DNA from: Fibrobacter sp.
GTDB lineage: Bacteria; Fibrobacterota; Fibrobacteria; Fibrobacterales; Fibrobacteraceae
Assembly: GCA_021443065.1 (NCBI GenBank)
Contig: JABUUR010000029.1
Span: forward strand, 1 to 9,634
Length of the DNA: 9,634 nucleotides
Reading direction: 5' to 3'
Made by a program: the position numbers and the translations under genes. Each line of letters opens with the position of its first letter. The stretch's first letter is position 1. Below are positions 1-6,972 of the stretch, one piece after another. The notes under the pieces are model-generated. The model saw only the letters and a program-made list of their open reading frames with translations, ran no database searches and had not been told where the DNA came from.

Positions 1-39
1 TCAAAGTGAGCAACGCGAGCGCCCTCACTGCTGACTACT

Positions 40-88
40 GATAACCGATAACTGATAACCAAGTATTACCTGACGCATAATTTTGCAG
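40..88 (+). repeat. 49-bp direct repeat, left copy
   Basis: This stretch matches 3429-3477 at 41 of 49 positions in the same orientation, with a shared 18-base core reading aaccaagtattacctgac. It lies beyond the 3' end of the arginase-fold gene, so the two copies bracket the three-gene minus-strand block. Just before it is a short run of related ctgataac units (about 37-60), a low-complexity pattern that may have expanded locally. No gene is visible in 1-136. Confidence 0.75.
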
Positions 89-96
89 GTAGTCCT

Positions 97-125
97 AAAA
101 AACACTGACTCTTGCAAATGAGCCA
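97..125 (-). terminator. Candidate rho-independent terminator of the minus-strand operon
   Basis: Read on the minus strand, TGGCTC (125-120) can pair with GAGTCA (111-106) around an 8-nt loop, with one G-T wobble. After three bases comes a run of six T (102-97). It starts 12 nt past the stop codon of the arginase-fold gene, where a terminator would be expected. The stem is short, so the call is tentative. Confidence 0.5.
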
Positions 126-136
126 AAAACACGCTT

Positions 137-982
137 TTAAAATAGACTTTGCAGGATTTTATACAAATTAATGTTTGTCGTGTTGTTGATTGTGTCTGCC
201 GCCCTCTCGTCGAGTCCTTCAGTATAAGTCTGGTTTTTTGCCCGCTCCCCGCAAATATCCACTCCAAGAACCTTGTGGCCACAGAACAGGTTTCGCAGGA
301 TTTCTTCGAGTTGAGCAAGCGTCATGGATCCCTGATCCCAGTTGGTGACAGCGTCTTTTGCACAGAGGACATCCTTGTCGATGCTGATGTATACTGGGCT
401 TCTGGACAAAAACCCCTCGAATGCTTCGCGCAGAACATAACGCATGGAATCGTTCCGGAGTTGGCTTTCCTTGATGAATTTAACTCGGTCGGCATATTTT
501 TCGAATTCTGCGGAAATATCGCCACGAATTTCTTCAATCAGATGGTCTGCCACGCCAATGAGCAAAACGTTCCTTGCAAAAGGGTTCGTGTCCAGGACTT
601 CCTTGACCCATCCGCCGCAACTAAGAATTCCTTGGAACCGGGGCGGTTGCATGTCCGGATGATGGTCGAAAATGACCAGGTCAAAATGTTCCCGGATTTG
701 ATCTGTCCAGAGTTTGCTGTTGTAATGGTAATTGCCGTTGTCAAAGAAATGGATTCCCGGCAATTTTTTTTCGCCCTTGCCGAAAGATTCTTCTGCCTGT
801 TTAATCATCTTGAGTAATTGGCCTTTTGCCTCGTCGTCGCAGTAGCAATCCGTACCGCTGATTTGGGTGCAGTCCATCCAGAGGATTCCGGCGGATTTCT
901 CGGCAGTGCCGCGCAACGCATTCATAAAGGGTTGTTCGCAATAAACGCCTGTAAAGTCTTGAACGGTGGTGTAAAAGTCCAT
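137..982 (-). CDS. Arginase/ureohydrolase-fold family protein
   Basis: A 281-aa cytoplasmic protein, no signal peptide, that I place in the arginase (ureohydrolase) fold. These enzymes use two Mn ions to hydrolyse a guanidino or amidino group. Motifs appear in the family order: DNGNYHY (residues 81-87, at the GGDHS position), FDHHPD (105-110, for DAHxD), SIDKD (200-204, for SxDxD) and DICGE (242-246). The Asp and His metal ligands look kept, but the first motif diverges from true arginase and agmatinase, so the substrate is unknown. An in-frame ATG at 1060 would add 26 residues overlapping the preceding radical SAM gene. I prefer the ATG at 982, which begins 13 nt after that gene's stop; no good SD precedes either. 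It is the last gene of the putative antiporter, radical SAM, arginase-fold operon. A relation to peptide arginases is possible but unproven. Confidence 0.82.
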   Translation of the reverse strand: MDFYTTVQDFTGVYCEQPFMNALRGTAEKSAGILWMDCTQISGTDCYCDDEAKGQLLKMIKQAEESFGKGEKKLPGIHFFDNGNYHYNSKLWTDQIREHFDLVIFDHHPDMQPPRFQGILSCGGWVKEVLDTNPFARNVLLIGVADHLIEEIRGDISAEFEKYADRVKFIKESQLRNDSMRYVLREAFEGFLSRSPVYISIDKDVLCAKDAVTNWDQGSMTLAQLEEILRNLFCGHKVLGVDICGERAKNQTYTEGLDERAADTINNTTNINLYKILQSLF

Positions 983-995
983 GGCTAAAAGATAT

Positions 996-1922
996 CTATT
1001 TAAAACGTTTGCAGAAAGTGCAACTTTGGCAAAAGGGGTGGCGTAATTCTTGACGGGCAAAGCCTTCGCCGATATTCAAGGCTGCGGGGGAGTTCAGTAT
1101 TTCTGCCAATGAATTTTGCTGGATGTGGCCCAAGGTAATCTGCCCGCTGTAATCCAGACAGCAGGCGACAACGCGGCCGTCGCAAAGAATGGCGCAATGG
1201 GTGTCCAGGGCCCGGCAATTTCCCTTTATGATTTTTTCGGCAGGGGCTGCGTTTGCTGGTGGCCATTCAAATCGAGAATCCTGATGAATGTAAATGCGAC
1301 CATCTACTAGAAAACTTTTATGACGACTGCAAAAATGTTCCAAGGTGATGGGCTCGTGAGCCTTTCCGTTTTTGCCTGCGGTATCCTGTGCAAAAAAATT
1401 CACCTGCTCCAGCATGTAATTGTTCCACCCCTTGGAACTTTCGTCCCCCGCATTCCACAACCGCAAGTTGATGTACATGTCGGGCCGTTCTGTTGCTGCA
1501 ACCTTGCAAAAATCCAAGACGTTTTTGAGGTGTACCGCGGCCTCTTCAAAGGGAAGTTCCGCATAGGCGTGGGTTGAAAAATTCACCTGTCGAACCGCGG
1601 GAGAGGCTAATAGGGCCTTGCCGCAGCGGGCAATCGTAGTGCCGTTGGTGGTGAGGTTCAATTGCAATTTGTTCCCGCCGTTTTCGGCACAAGAAACCTG
1701 CTCCATTTTTTTTAGAAACAATTCAAAATGCGAATGGAGCGTGGGTTCTCCCAGAACGTGAAAGTAGACTTGTTCTGCAACGGTGGCTGCCTCTGAAATA
1801 CATCTCTCAAAGAGTTTCTCCGTCATGAAATTCCGTGGCAGAAAACCGCCCTGCTTTCCCCAAGGGCAGAAACTGCAATGCAGGTTGCAGACGTTTGTAA
1901 TTTCAATGTAAACGCTGTTCAT
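996..1922 (-). CDS. Radical SAM protein with SPASM-type C-terminal Fe-S domain
   Basis: A 308-aa enzyme predicted to cleave S-adenosylmethionine with a [4Fe-4S] cluster and start radical chemistry. The cluster motif CX3CX2C is at Cys12, Cys16 and Cys19, close to the N-terminus. LGEPTLH (57-63) fits the SAM-contacting GGEP position, and LTTNGT (90-95) the next strand. The C-terminal part has a SPASM-like set: Cys236, Cys243, Cys247, the pair Cys254-Cys255 (within GRVVACCLD), then Cys298, Cys301 and Cys304, enough for auxiliary clusters. SPASM enzymes often modify peptides or mature other enzymes, but many carry no assigned function, and no substrate is evident here. ATG at 1922 is the first Met and puts the CX3CX2C motif at the usual distance from the N-terminus. 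It lies 24 nt after the antiporter stop and 13 nt before the arginase-fold gene, consistent with co-transcription. Confidence 0.9.
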   Translation of the reverse strand: MNSVYIEITNVCNLHCSFCPWGKQGGFLPRNFMTEKLFERCISEAATVAEQVYFHVLGEPTLHSHFELFLKKMEQVSCAENGGNKLQLNLTTNGTTIARCGKALLASPAVRQVNFSTHAYAELPFEEAAVHLKNVLDFCKVAATERPDMYINLRLWNAGDESSKGWNNYMLEQVNFFAQDTAGKNGKAHEPITLEHFCSRHKSFLVDGRIYIHQDSRFEWPPANAAPAEKIIKGNCRALDTHCAILCDGRVVACCLDYSGQITLGHIQQNSLAEILNSPAALNIGEGFARQELRHPFCQSCTFCKRFK

Positions 1923-1946
1923 GCAACTGCGGCCTAATTCGAAAGC

Positions 1947-3305
1947 CTAAAACTTGAGTTTCAGTTTCTTCTGGTTGTAAATGGACTGGTTGCCGTTGCA
2001 AACGTAGGCTATGACGCACACGACAAAGAAAGCAGGCAAGGCGTCAAAACCGAAGACTTCGCAACCGATGAGAATGGGGGCCCAGAGAGTGTTGGTGGCG
2101 CTCCCAAAAACAGCGGCGTAGCCCATGGCTGCAGCCAACGGGAAGGGTAGCCCGAACATTACGGCAGACGTTGCCCCCAGCGTGGCTCCAATGCTGAACA
2201 GTGGGGTGACTTCGCCTCCTTGAAATCCGATTGCCAAAGTCAATATGGTCAGTGCGAATTTAAAAACCCAGTCATAACTGTTCACTGCGGTCGGCAAACC
2301 GTCGGAACCTATAAAACTCATGTCGATCAGGTTGGTGCCAAGGCCGGAATAGCGGCCTTGCCACAACAGCAGGAATATGGCGGAAAGGGTTACGCCCATA
2401 ATGGCGATGCGCTTGACTCCATCGGGAAACTTCTTGTTGAAAAATTCCTTGGCGATGCTCAGCAGTTTTGCAAAACCGCCGCCGATTACGCCAAAGAGTA
2501 CGCCCAACAAGGCAAGTTTTACAACAAAGTTCATGTCGATGGCACCATCGTGAATAAAAAGGTTGGAGACATCGCCCAAGTCAATGCGGAACTTTTCAAG
2601 ACCGCAAAGGCTGGAAACCTTGCAGGCGGCAAACGCCGCCACCGCGGCAGGGAGCAGGGCCATCAAGTCCAAATGCCCAACGATCAGGACTTCCAGCGCA
2701 AAGGCCGTGGCCGCCATGGGAACTTGAAAAAGTCCGCTAAAGCCTGCCGCCATACCCGCCACCAGCATGATGTGGCCGGCATTGTCGAAGGGAAGTTTCT
2801 TGCTGATGTTGTGGCCCAAGGTCGCACCGATTTGTACCGCCACCCCTTCGCGGCCGGCGCTACCGCCAAACAAGTGGGTAAGCCAGGTGCCCACCGCAGC
2901 CAAGGGTATCATCCGCAGGGGGATGTTGCTTTCTTTTCCCTGCCCTACGGCAAATATCATCCCCATGCCACGTTCCGTGCCCTTGCCCCATTTCTTGTAG
3001 GCCAAAACGATGGCGACACCTGCAAGCGCCAAACCGGGAATAAGGTAGATGGGGTAGGAGTCTCGAAGGTTTCCCACGGCAAGGAGAACCTGTCCGAAAA
3101 CAGCCATCAAAACGCCTACAACGGCACCGAGGGCTCCTGCAATTAAAGTCAATGTTGGAATAGAAAGCCACTTGTTGCAAAAGGCCCTTGTGCGAGCCTT
3201 CACTTGTTCTTTCGCCATTTTCATCATCTGCTCCTTCATCTCGGGAGGCATGCCGGCGAACTGTTCCTTGAACTGATTGTATTTTCCGAAATCCTTGAAA
3301 TTCAT
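1947..3305 (-). CDS. CLC-family antiporter, CLC-F (fluoride/proton) type
   Basis: A 452-aa polytopic inner-membrane protein of the CLC family. GGSAGREGVAVQIG (147-160) holds the gating glutamate (Glu153); GFSGLFQVPMAATAFALE (188-205) and GFQGGEVTPLF (360-370) are the other pore signatures. Several details point to the CLC-F branch, which exports fluoride in exchange for protons, rather than to chloride channels. GREGV replaces GREGP. GGEVTP carries the Glu-Val-Thr triad typical of CLC-F. The usual GSGIP serine region reads ERGMGM, with Met114 lying 39 residues before the gating Glu, as I recall for characterised CLC-F proteins. The first 45 residues are a charged cytoplasmic extension rich in Met and Lys. 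It leads the minus-strand operon. No fluoride riboswitch was recognised upstream, which is unlike many CLC-F genes, so the substrate is inferred from motifs alone. Confidence 0.92.
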   Translation of the reverse strand: MNFKDFGKYNQFKEQFAGMPPEMKEQMMKMAKEQVKARTRAFCNKWLSIPTLTLIAGALGAVVGVLMAVFGQVLLAVGNLRDSYPIYLIPGLALAGVAIVLAYKKWGKGTERGMGMIFAVGQGKESNIPLRMIPLAAVGTWLTHLFGGSAGREGVAVQIGATLGHNISKKLPFDNAGHIMLVAGMAAGFSGLFQVPMAATAFALEVLIVGHLDLMALLPAAVAAFAACKVSSLCGLEKFRIDLGDVSNLFIHDGAIDMNFVVKLALLGVLFGVIGGGFAKLLSIAKEFFNKKFPDGVKRIAIMGVTLSAIFLLLWQGRYSGLGTNLIDMSFIGSDGLPTAVNSYDWVFKFALTILTLAIGFQGGEVTPLFSIGATLGATSAVMFGLPFPLAAAMGYAAVFGSATNTLWAPILIGCEVFGFDALPAFFVVCVIAYVCNGNQSIYNQKKLKLKF

Positions 3306-3372
3306 ATAGATCCACAGTAATTTTTTACAAGCGCAAATTTAGAAAAAAGATATTTGGTGGATGTAAGTTGTC

Positions 3373-3417
3373 ATCCCGACCTAAGCCTGCCCCGGACTTG
3401 ATCCGGGGAGCCGGGAT
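3373..3417. repeat. REP-like nested palindrome
   Basis: Inner arms CCCCGGA (3390-3396) and TCCGGGG (3402-3408) pair perfectly around the loop CTTGA. Outer arms ATCCCG (3373-3378) and CGGGAT (3412-3417) also pair. The same design, with the same CTTGA loop, recurs at 9571-9591. Short gtcatcccgg-type palindromes are common dispersed intergenic repeats in many bacteria. Here it sits between divergent genes, so it is not serving as a shared 3' terminator. Confidence 0.75.
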
Positions 3418-3428
3418 CTAGTCTCGTT

Positions 3429-3477
3429 GATAACCGTCTACTGAAAACCAAGTATTACCTGACACATGGTTTCGCAG
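3429..3477 (+). repeat. 49-bp direct repeat, right copy
   Basis: Same-orientation partner of 40-88 (41/49 identical). It ends 29 nt before the DAC-like gene. Its second half, ctgacacatggtttcgcag, resembles 5103-5124 in front of the secretin gene, so this part may be a promoter-linked element and not only a scar. Confidence 0.75.
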
Positions 3478-3506
3478 ACGGTTCTTTATTAATTTATCTT
3501 TTATTC

Positions 3507-5072
3507 ATGTTCCAGAGTCTTAAGAAACAAACCGTCGAAGATTTCATCAAGAATCATTCTGCATCCATGCGGTCTGATATCATTTCTGCGGTGGCGAATT
3601 TTCTTCCTCAAATTTCCAACTACCGCGAAGAAGACAAGACCTTCAGTTTTCGCATTATCCTTGGGGTGGGGACATTGCCTTCTATCAAGGGGCGTCCCCA
3701 TGTTTTAAAGACCCTGCCACTTAAGGATTTGACTGCCCAGATGGTGACAAAGACTATCAGGAGCCTGACGATATTCTGCTGCAACGGGGCGGATATATTG
3801 ATAAATCAAACCGAGGATTCCGTTACCTTCGGCGTGGTGTATTTTGACATAGAGCAGACGGGCCTTGCCGAAATCTATTTCTTGCGAAAGGGATTTCTTA
3901 TCATGGGCAGCATCAGCCGTACCAAGGTGATTGTGATTGCCATGGGCCCCGACGACAAACCCGAAAACCTTATTCTCAGTTTTGATTTTTCGGGCTCAGA
4001 AAACTTGCCTGTTCCGGATTTTTCCAAAAAGTACAATCGCGATGTGGCCCTATGGTCGGGTATTTTCCGCCGCGCCAAGAAAGACGTTCACGGTACCATT
4101 TGCCTGATTGTTTCTCCGGAGTGGTCCTGGGAAAAGGATTGCGAAAATTTCAGCCGTGGCGATGTTCTACAGAACCCAGTCTCCATTGCATACGGCGATG
4201 GAACGGACAGCACACGCAAACTGGATGACGGTGTCCGCATGCTTTTGTCCATGATGGACTACGACGGCATGACCATCATCGATACCCACGGAAACATTCG
4301 TGCCTACCATTGTTTCGTAAAAATCGATCAGAACGACTGCAGTGTAGGCGGTTCTCGCCACATTGCGTTTGCTACACTAAAAAAGAAAAACAACAATCTC
4401 TACAAGGCGATTTACTTTCAGTCCCACGAAGGCCAGGTGGAATTTACCTACATGTCCGGTCCCAACGAGGGAAAGTCCATCAGTGTCTTTGACGCGACGG
4501 TTATGAATATGGAGTACGACGGTTCTTTTATGGAACGTTTTATTGCCAAGGCCCGCCAGCGCAAGGTGTTGCGGAACCATCGTAAGTCCGAACGTCGCAA
4601 TAAACTGCTCCGCGCGATTTATGTGTTGTTTGTGGCCCATTACCGTATTGACAATTTCTATACTGAACCCGAACACGTACGTACCTTGAATCAAATCCTG
4701 GATGATGATATCCAGCGTGCAAGTTTGCATGAAAGCGAAACCTTGTCCATGTTCTTGATAAACACCTTGTTGGTTTGCTTTGTGGGTAATACCTATGGTT
4801 ATTCCACCGACTCCGAGGTCGGCATCAAGGAAATTTTCAAGAAAATCGACGTGGATGTCTGGACGACGTACTTTGACAGGGAAAATCATATTGAAGAAAA
4901 GGTGATGGAAGCCTTGTCCGATGGCGAAGCCCGAAAGCGTTGGGATGTGTTCAAGTCGGAAATTGAAAAGATTCATCCAGAATTGAAACAGTTGCAGTCT
5001 TTGCAGAACGTCAACGCAAGGGACTTTGTCTACATGTACAAGGCCTTTCTACATCTGAAGGACGAGGGCTGA
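3507..5072 (+). CDS. Protein with DisA/CdaA-like (DAC) nucleotide domain, possibly non-catalytic
   Basis: A 521-aa soluble protein with no signal peptide or membrane segment. Residues about 240-315 resemble the DAC domain of diadenylate cyclases, which make c-di-AMP from two ATP. DYDGMTIID (251-259) aligns with the DGA motif, GGSRHIAFAT (281-290) with GTRHRAA, and the strand then turn AIYFQSHEGQVEF (301-313) with the VSEETG strand. Asp253, Gly254, Arg284 and His285 are kept, but Ala is Met and the last Arg of RHR is Ile. That suggests weakened catalysis or conversion to a ligand-sensing DAC-like domain. The N-terminal 200 residues (mixed strands) and the C-terminal 200 (mostly helical, with a basic stretch at 348-369) are not recognised. 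The first ATG is used without an SD. It is divergent from the antiporter operon and 140 nt from the secretin operon, so it is probably a single-gene unit. Low-level cyclase, sensor, or scaffold are all open. Confidence 0.85.
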   Translation: MFQSLKKQTVEDFIKNHSASMRSDIISAVANFLPQISNYREEDKTFSFRIILGVGTLPSIKGRPHVLKTLPLKDLTAQMVTKTIRSLTIFCCNGADILINQTEDSVTFGVVYFDIEQTGLAEIYFLRKGFLIMGSISRTKVIVIAMGPDDKPENLILSFDFSGSENLPVPDFSKKYNRDVALWSGIFRRAKKDVHGTICLIVSPEWSWEKDCENFSRGDVLQNPVSIAYGDGTDSTRKLDDGVRMLLSMMDYDGMTIIDTHGNIRAYHCFVKIDQNDCSVGGSRHIAFATLKKKNNNLYKAIYFQSHEGQVEFTYMSGPNEGKSISVFDATVMNMEYDGSFMERFIAKARQRKVLRNHRKSERRNKLLRAIYVLFVAHYRIDNFYTEPEHVRTLNQILDDDIQRASLHESETLSMFLINTLLVCFVGNTYGYSTDSEVGIKEIFKKIDVDVWTTYFDRENHIEEKVMEALSDGEARKRWDVFKSEIEKIHPELKQLQSLQNVNARDFVYMYKAFLHLKDEG

Positions 5073-5102
5073 TACTCCCGATTGAGTTTAGCAAATGAAT
5101 AT

Positions 5103-5124
5103 CTGACACGTGGCTTTGCCAACG
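5103..5124 (+). repeat. Partial third copy of the intergenic repeat element
   Basis: ctgacacgtggctttgcc and the following four bases match 3459-3480 at 17 of 22 positions. In both places the element lies upstream of a plus-strand gene and overlaps its predicted -35 region. It could be an operator or simply a promoter-associated repeat. Confidence 0.45.
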
Positions 5125-5145
5125 CCGTGAAAATTTTTTTATATT
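5116..5145 (+). promoter_or_regulatory. Candidate sigma-70-type promoter of the secretin operon
   Basis: TTGCCA (5116-5121) is 5/6 to the -35 consensus, and TATATT (5140-5145) is 5/6 to the -10, separated by 18 bp. Transcription would begin near 5152, giving a leader of about 60 nt before the TTG start. It lies in the only sizeable gap before the five-gene operon. Confidence 0.45.
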
Positions 5146-5151
5146 TAGTCT

Positions 5152-5210
5152 GAACCTAAACTGGTTCTTTTCTATATCCCTTGGCCGGGTAGGCCCAAAT
5201 CTCGAGGGAT
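5152..5210 (+). promoter_or_regulatory. Structured leader that may hide the secretin ribosome site
   Basis: Two hairpins are visible. GAACC (5152-5156) pairs with GGTTC (5163-5167) and is followed by TTTTCT, so it could also be a weak terminator for the upstream gene. ATCCCT (5176-5181) pairs with AGGGAT (5205-5210), extended inward by two wobbles and a G-C pair, and encloses GGCC-GGGTA-GGCC (5183-5195). The second arm contains the GAGGGA (5204-5209) that serves as SD for the TTG at 5213, so the fold would block translation of the secretin. It matches no riboswitch class known to me. Confidence 0.4.
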
Positions 5211-5212
5211 TT

Positions 5213-6964
5213 TTGTCTTTCATAACATTTTTTAAAAGGTCGTCTGGCCGAAGGTTTGCAAAAAAAACATTTTTTGCCGTTCTGGTTATTTTCATGGAAG
5301 TTTGTTGCAAAACATCTCCACAAAATGCCATCGATTTTGTAGAAACACCCCTATCCGATGTGATGCGGACGTTGTCGCTTGCCTACAACACCTCGATTCT
5401 GGTGGACGACGATTTTACGGAAAAGGTGACCTTTCATTTGGACGGAATGGACTTGCTCGCGGGCCTTGATGCCATCTGTTCGGCCTACCATCTGGAAATG
5501 TACCAGGAGAATGGGGTTGTCCATATTCGCAGGGCGGTGGACCGGGGTATCCATGAATTCTCCAAAGCCGATTCATTAATTTCGGTATCCGTAAGGAACA
5601 AGGATGTTCGGGAATTTGTTCGGGAGTATGCCTTGAATACCGGGATGAATATTTTGGTGGAACCTTCCGTAACGGGCACGGTCAGTGGAGACTTGCGAAA
5701 CCTGGGGGCTAAGGAAGCCTTTACTGCCTTGATGGGTAACGCCGGCTATAAGGTCTTGTCCAAGGGGCACACCCTGATTGTTCAAAACAAGATGGAAAGA
5801 ACAGATAAAGTAACGGAAAAGAAATTCCGCCTGGAACGGACAGATTCGCTGTATGCGGTAGATGCACATGACGTTCCTCTTAAAACGTTCCTGCAGGAAC
5901 TTTCCAATGTGGCTGATTTGGACCTGGCGGTGTATGGCGATATTCGGGACAATGTCCAGGCTCGTTTCGAGGGGGTGGATTTGTCCACCTTGCTGGAGGC
6001 CTTGTTCAAGGGAAACCATTACAGTTATTCCTTGCATTCAAGCAAACTGTTTGTCTCCGAAGGCGGTGCAAAGAAGGCTCTTTCAAAAACCAGGCTTTTT
6101 CCCCTCAGGTTCATTCACTCGGAAAAAGCACTGGCGTACTTAGGCAAGTTTTCTCCGAATCCGGAATTTGTGGCCGTCGAGATCAAGGAACAAAACGGCT
6201 TGTTGTTGAGCGGATCGGAATCTGAAATTCGTACTGCAGAAGAAATGCTTGAACAAATAGACGTGCCCGCCATGCAGGTGACTCTCTCCTGCATTATCGT
6301 GGAGTTCAAGCGCGGCAAAAATTTCGAGATCGGCGTCCGGGGAGGTTCCGGCCGAAAAACCGGGGAATACAACGTTGGGGCAAAAGGCTATTTTGATTTT
6401 CTGGAAAAGGATTTCTCCGTGGCGGGCGCCTTTGGAAAAATCGGCCTTTTGCCGGACCGCTTTGAACTGGAACTTGCCTCCATGGAGGAACAGAACAAGG
6501 CCCAGGTCTTGGCCAGGCCAAGGCTTACCACAATTAACGGGAACAAGGCCGAGTTGAACGTCACCAACACGGTTTACTATTTGGTAAGTCAGGTTTCAGC
6601 AGATGGTTATCCCATTACCGATTACCGTTCCTTTAACGATGGTATTTCGCTGGAGATTACGCCAGTGATAACGGGGGAGGGGGTGATCACCCTGGAGGTA
6701 TCTCCCGAAATAAAAACGGCGGGTCGCAGTTCCGGAGACGGCCCCCGCGACATCAGCACCCGTAACTTGAAAACCGTAGTGACCCTTAAAAACGGCGAGT
6801 CCCTTTGCCTGGGGGGATTGATTCGTAAGAACAAGTCGGAGGTAAGGACTGCGGTACCGTTCTTCGGTAGCATTCCTTTTATCGGGCGCCTGTTCAGTTA
6901 CACTTCCGAAGAAGAAGAAGAAAACGAATTGGCCATTTTCATTACTCCCATTCTCGAAAAATAG
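5213..6964 (+). CDS. Secretin, outer-membrane channel (GspD/PilQ family)
   Basis: A 583-aa protein predicted to form the multimeric outer-membrane gate of a type II secretion or type IV pilus system. After a basic N-terminus and hydrophobic segment (FFAVLVIF, 20-27) come three small STN/N-type periplasmic modules, roughly 36-107, 115-192 and 211-283. A secretin-N module follows (about 295-350), then the beta-barrel core (350-583). The core has the hallmark end: VTLKNGESLCLGGLIR (523-538), then VPFFGSIPFIGRLF (548-561), then ELAIFITPIL (572-581). The only ATG near the start (residue 28) would remove the signal peptide, so I choose TTG at 5213, preceded by GAGGGA. Cys31-Cys32 do not form a proper lipobox, so an accessory pilotin or none may be used. 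A run of five Glu (566-570) near the C-terminus is unusual. It heads the operon; the next gene starts 8 nt after its stop. Confidence 0.95.
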   Translation: MSFITFFKRSSGRRFAKKTFFAVLVIFMEVCCKTSPQNAIDFVETPLSDVMRTLSLAYNTSILVDDDFTEKVTFHLDGMDLLAGLDAICSAYHLEMYQENGVVHIRRAVDRGIHEFSKADSLISVSVRNKDVREFVREYALNTGMNILVEPSVTGTVSGDLRNLGAKEAFTALMGNAGYKVLSKGHTLIVQNKMERTDKVTEKKFRLERTDSLYAVDAHDVPLKTFLQELSNVADLDLAVYGDIRDNVQARFEGVDLSTLLEALFKGNHYSYSLHSSKLFVSEGGAKKALSKTRLFPLRFIHSEKALAYLGKFSPNPEFVAVEIKEQNGLLLSGSESEIRTAEEMLEQIDVPAMQVTLSCIIVEFKRGKNFEIGVRGGSGRKTGEYNVGAKGYFDFLEKDFSVAGAFGKIGLLPDRFELELASMEEQNKAQVLARPRLTTINGNKAELNVTNTVYYLVSQVSADGYPITDYRSFNDGISLEITPVITGEGVITLEVSPEIKTAGRSSGDGPRDISTRNLKTVVTLKNGESLCLGGLIRKNKSEVRTAVPFFGSIPFIGRLFSYTSEEEEENELAIFITPILEK

Positions 6965-6972
6965 AGGTGCTT

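Larger units (their letters stand above)
3306..3506. other. Divergent intergenic region between antiporter and DAC-like genes
   Basis: This 201-bp gap lies between two outward-facing genes, so it must hold both promoters. For the antiporter, a weak minus-strand match is CTTACA (3367-3362), 18 bp, TCTAAA (3343-3338). For the DAC-like gene, TTCGCA (3471-3476), 17 bp, TTATCT (3494-3499) would start transcription almost at the ATG, suggesting a leaderless or nearly leaderless mRNA; no SD precedes that ATG. Both promoter calls are weak. The middle is occupied by a nested GC-rich hairpin and the right part by the 49-bp repeat. No small gene is evident. Confidence 0.5.

Noticed and set aside
149..817. 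Plus-strand open frame of 222 codons opposite the arginase-fold gene
   Set aside because: It is antisense to a protein with ordered metal-binding motifs and has no recognisable domain.
983..1060. 26-residue upstream extension of the arginase-fold protein
   Set aside because: It would overlap the SPASM cysteine region of the radical SAM gene; the ATG at 982 just after that gene's stop fits the operon better.
2220..3146. Long plus-strand open frame (308 codons) opposite the antiporter gene
   Set aside because: It mirrors the codon structure of the clear CLC protein on the other strand, has basic low-complexity composition and shows no family motif.
3390..3408. GC-rich hairpin as a terminator
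   Set aside because: It lies between two divergent genes, so no transcript from the window should end there, and it lacks a T-run.
3306..3428. Fluoride riboswitch in front of the CLC-F-type gene
   Set aside because: I looked on the minus strand for the conserved GGNGAUGG-type start and the pseudoknot partner and did not find them.
5294..5308. Secretin as a lipoprotein through Cys31 or Cys32
   Set aside because: The residues before the cysteines (Met-Glu-Val) do not form an acceptable lipobox.
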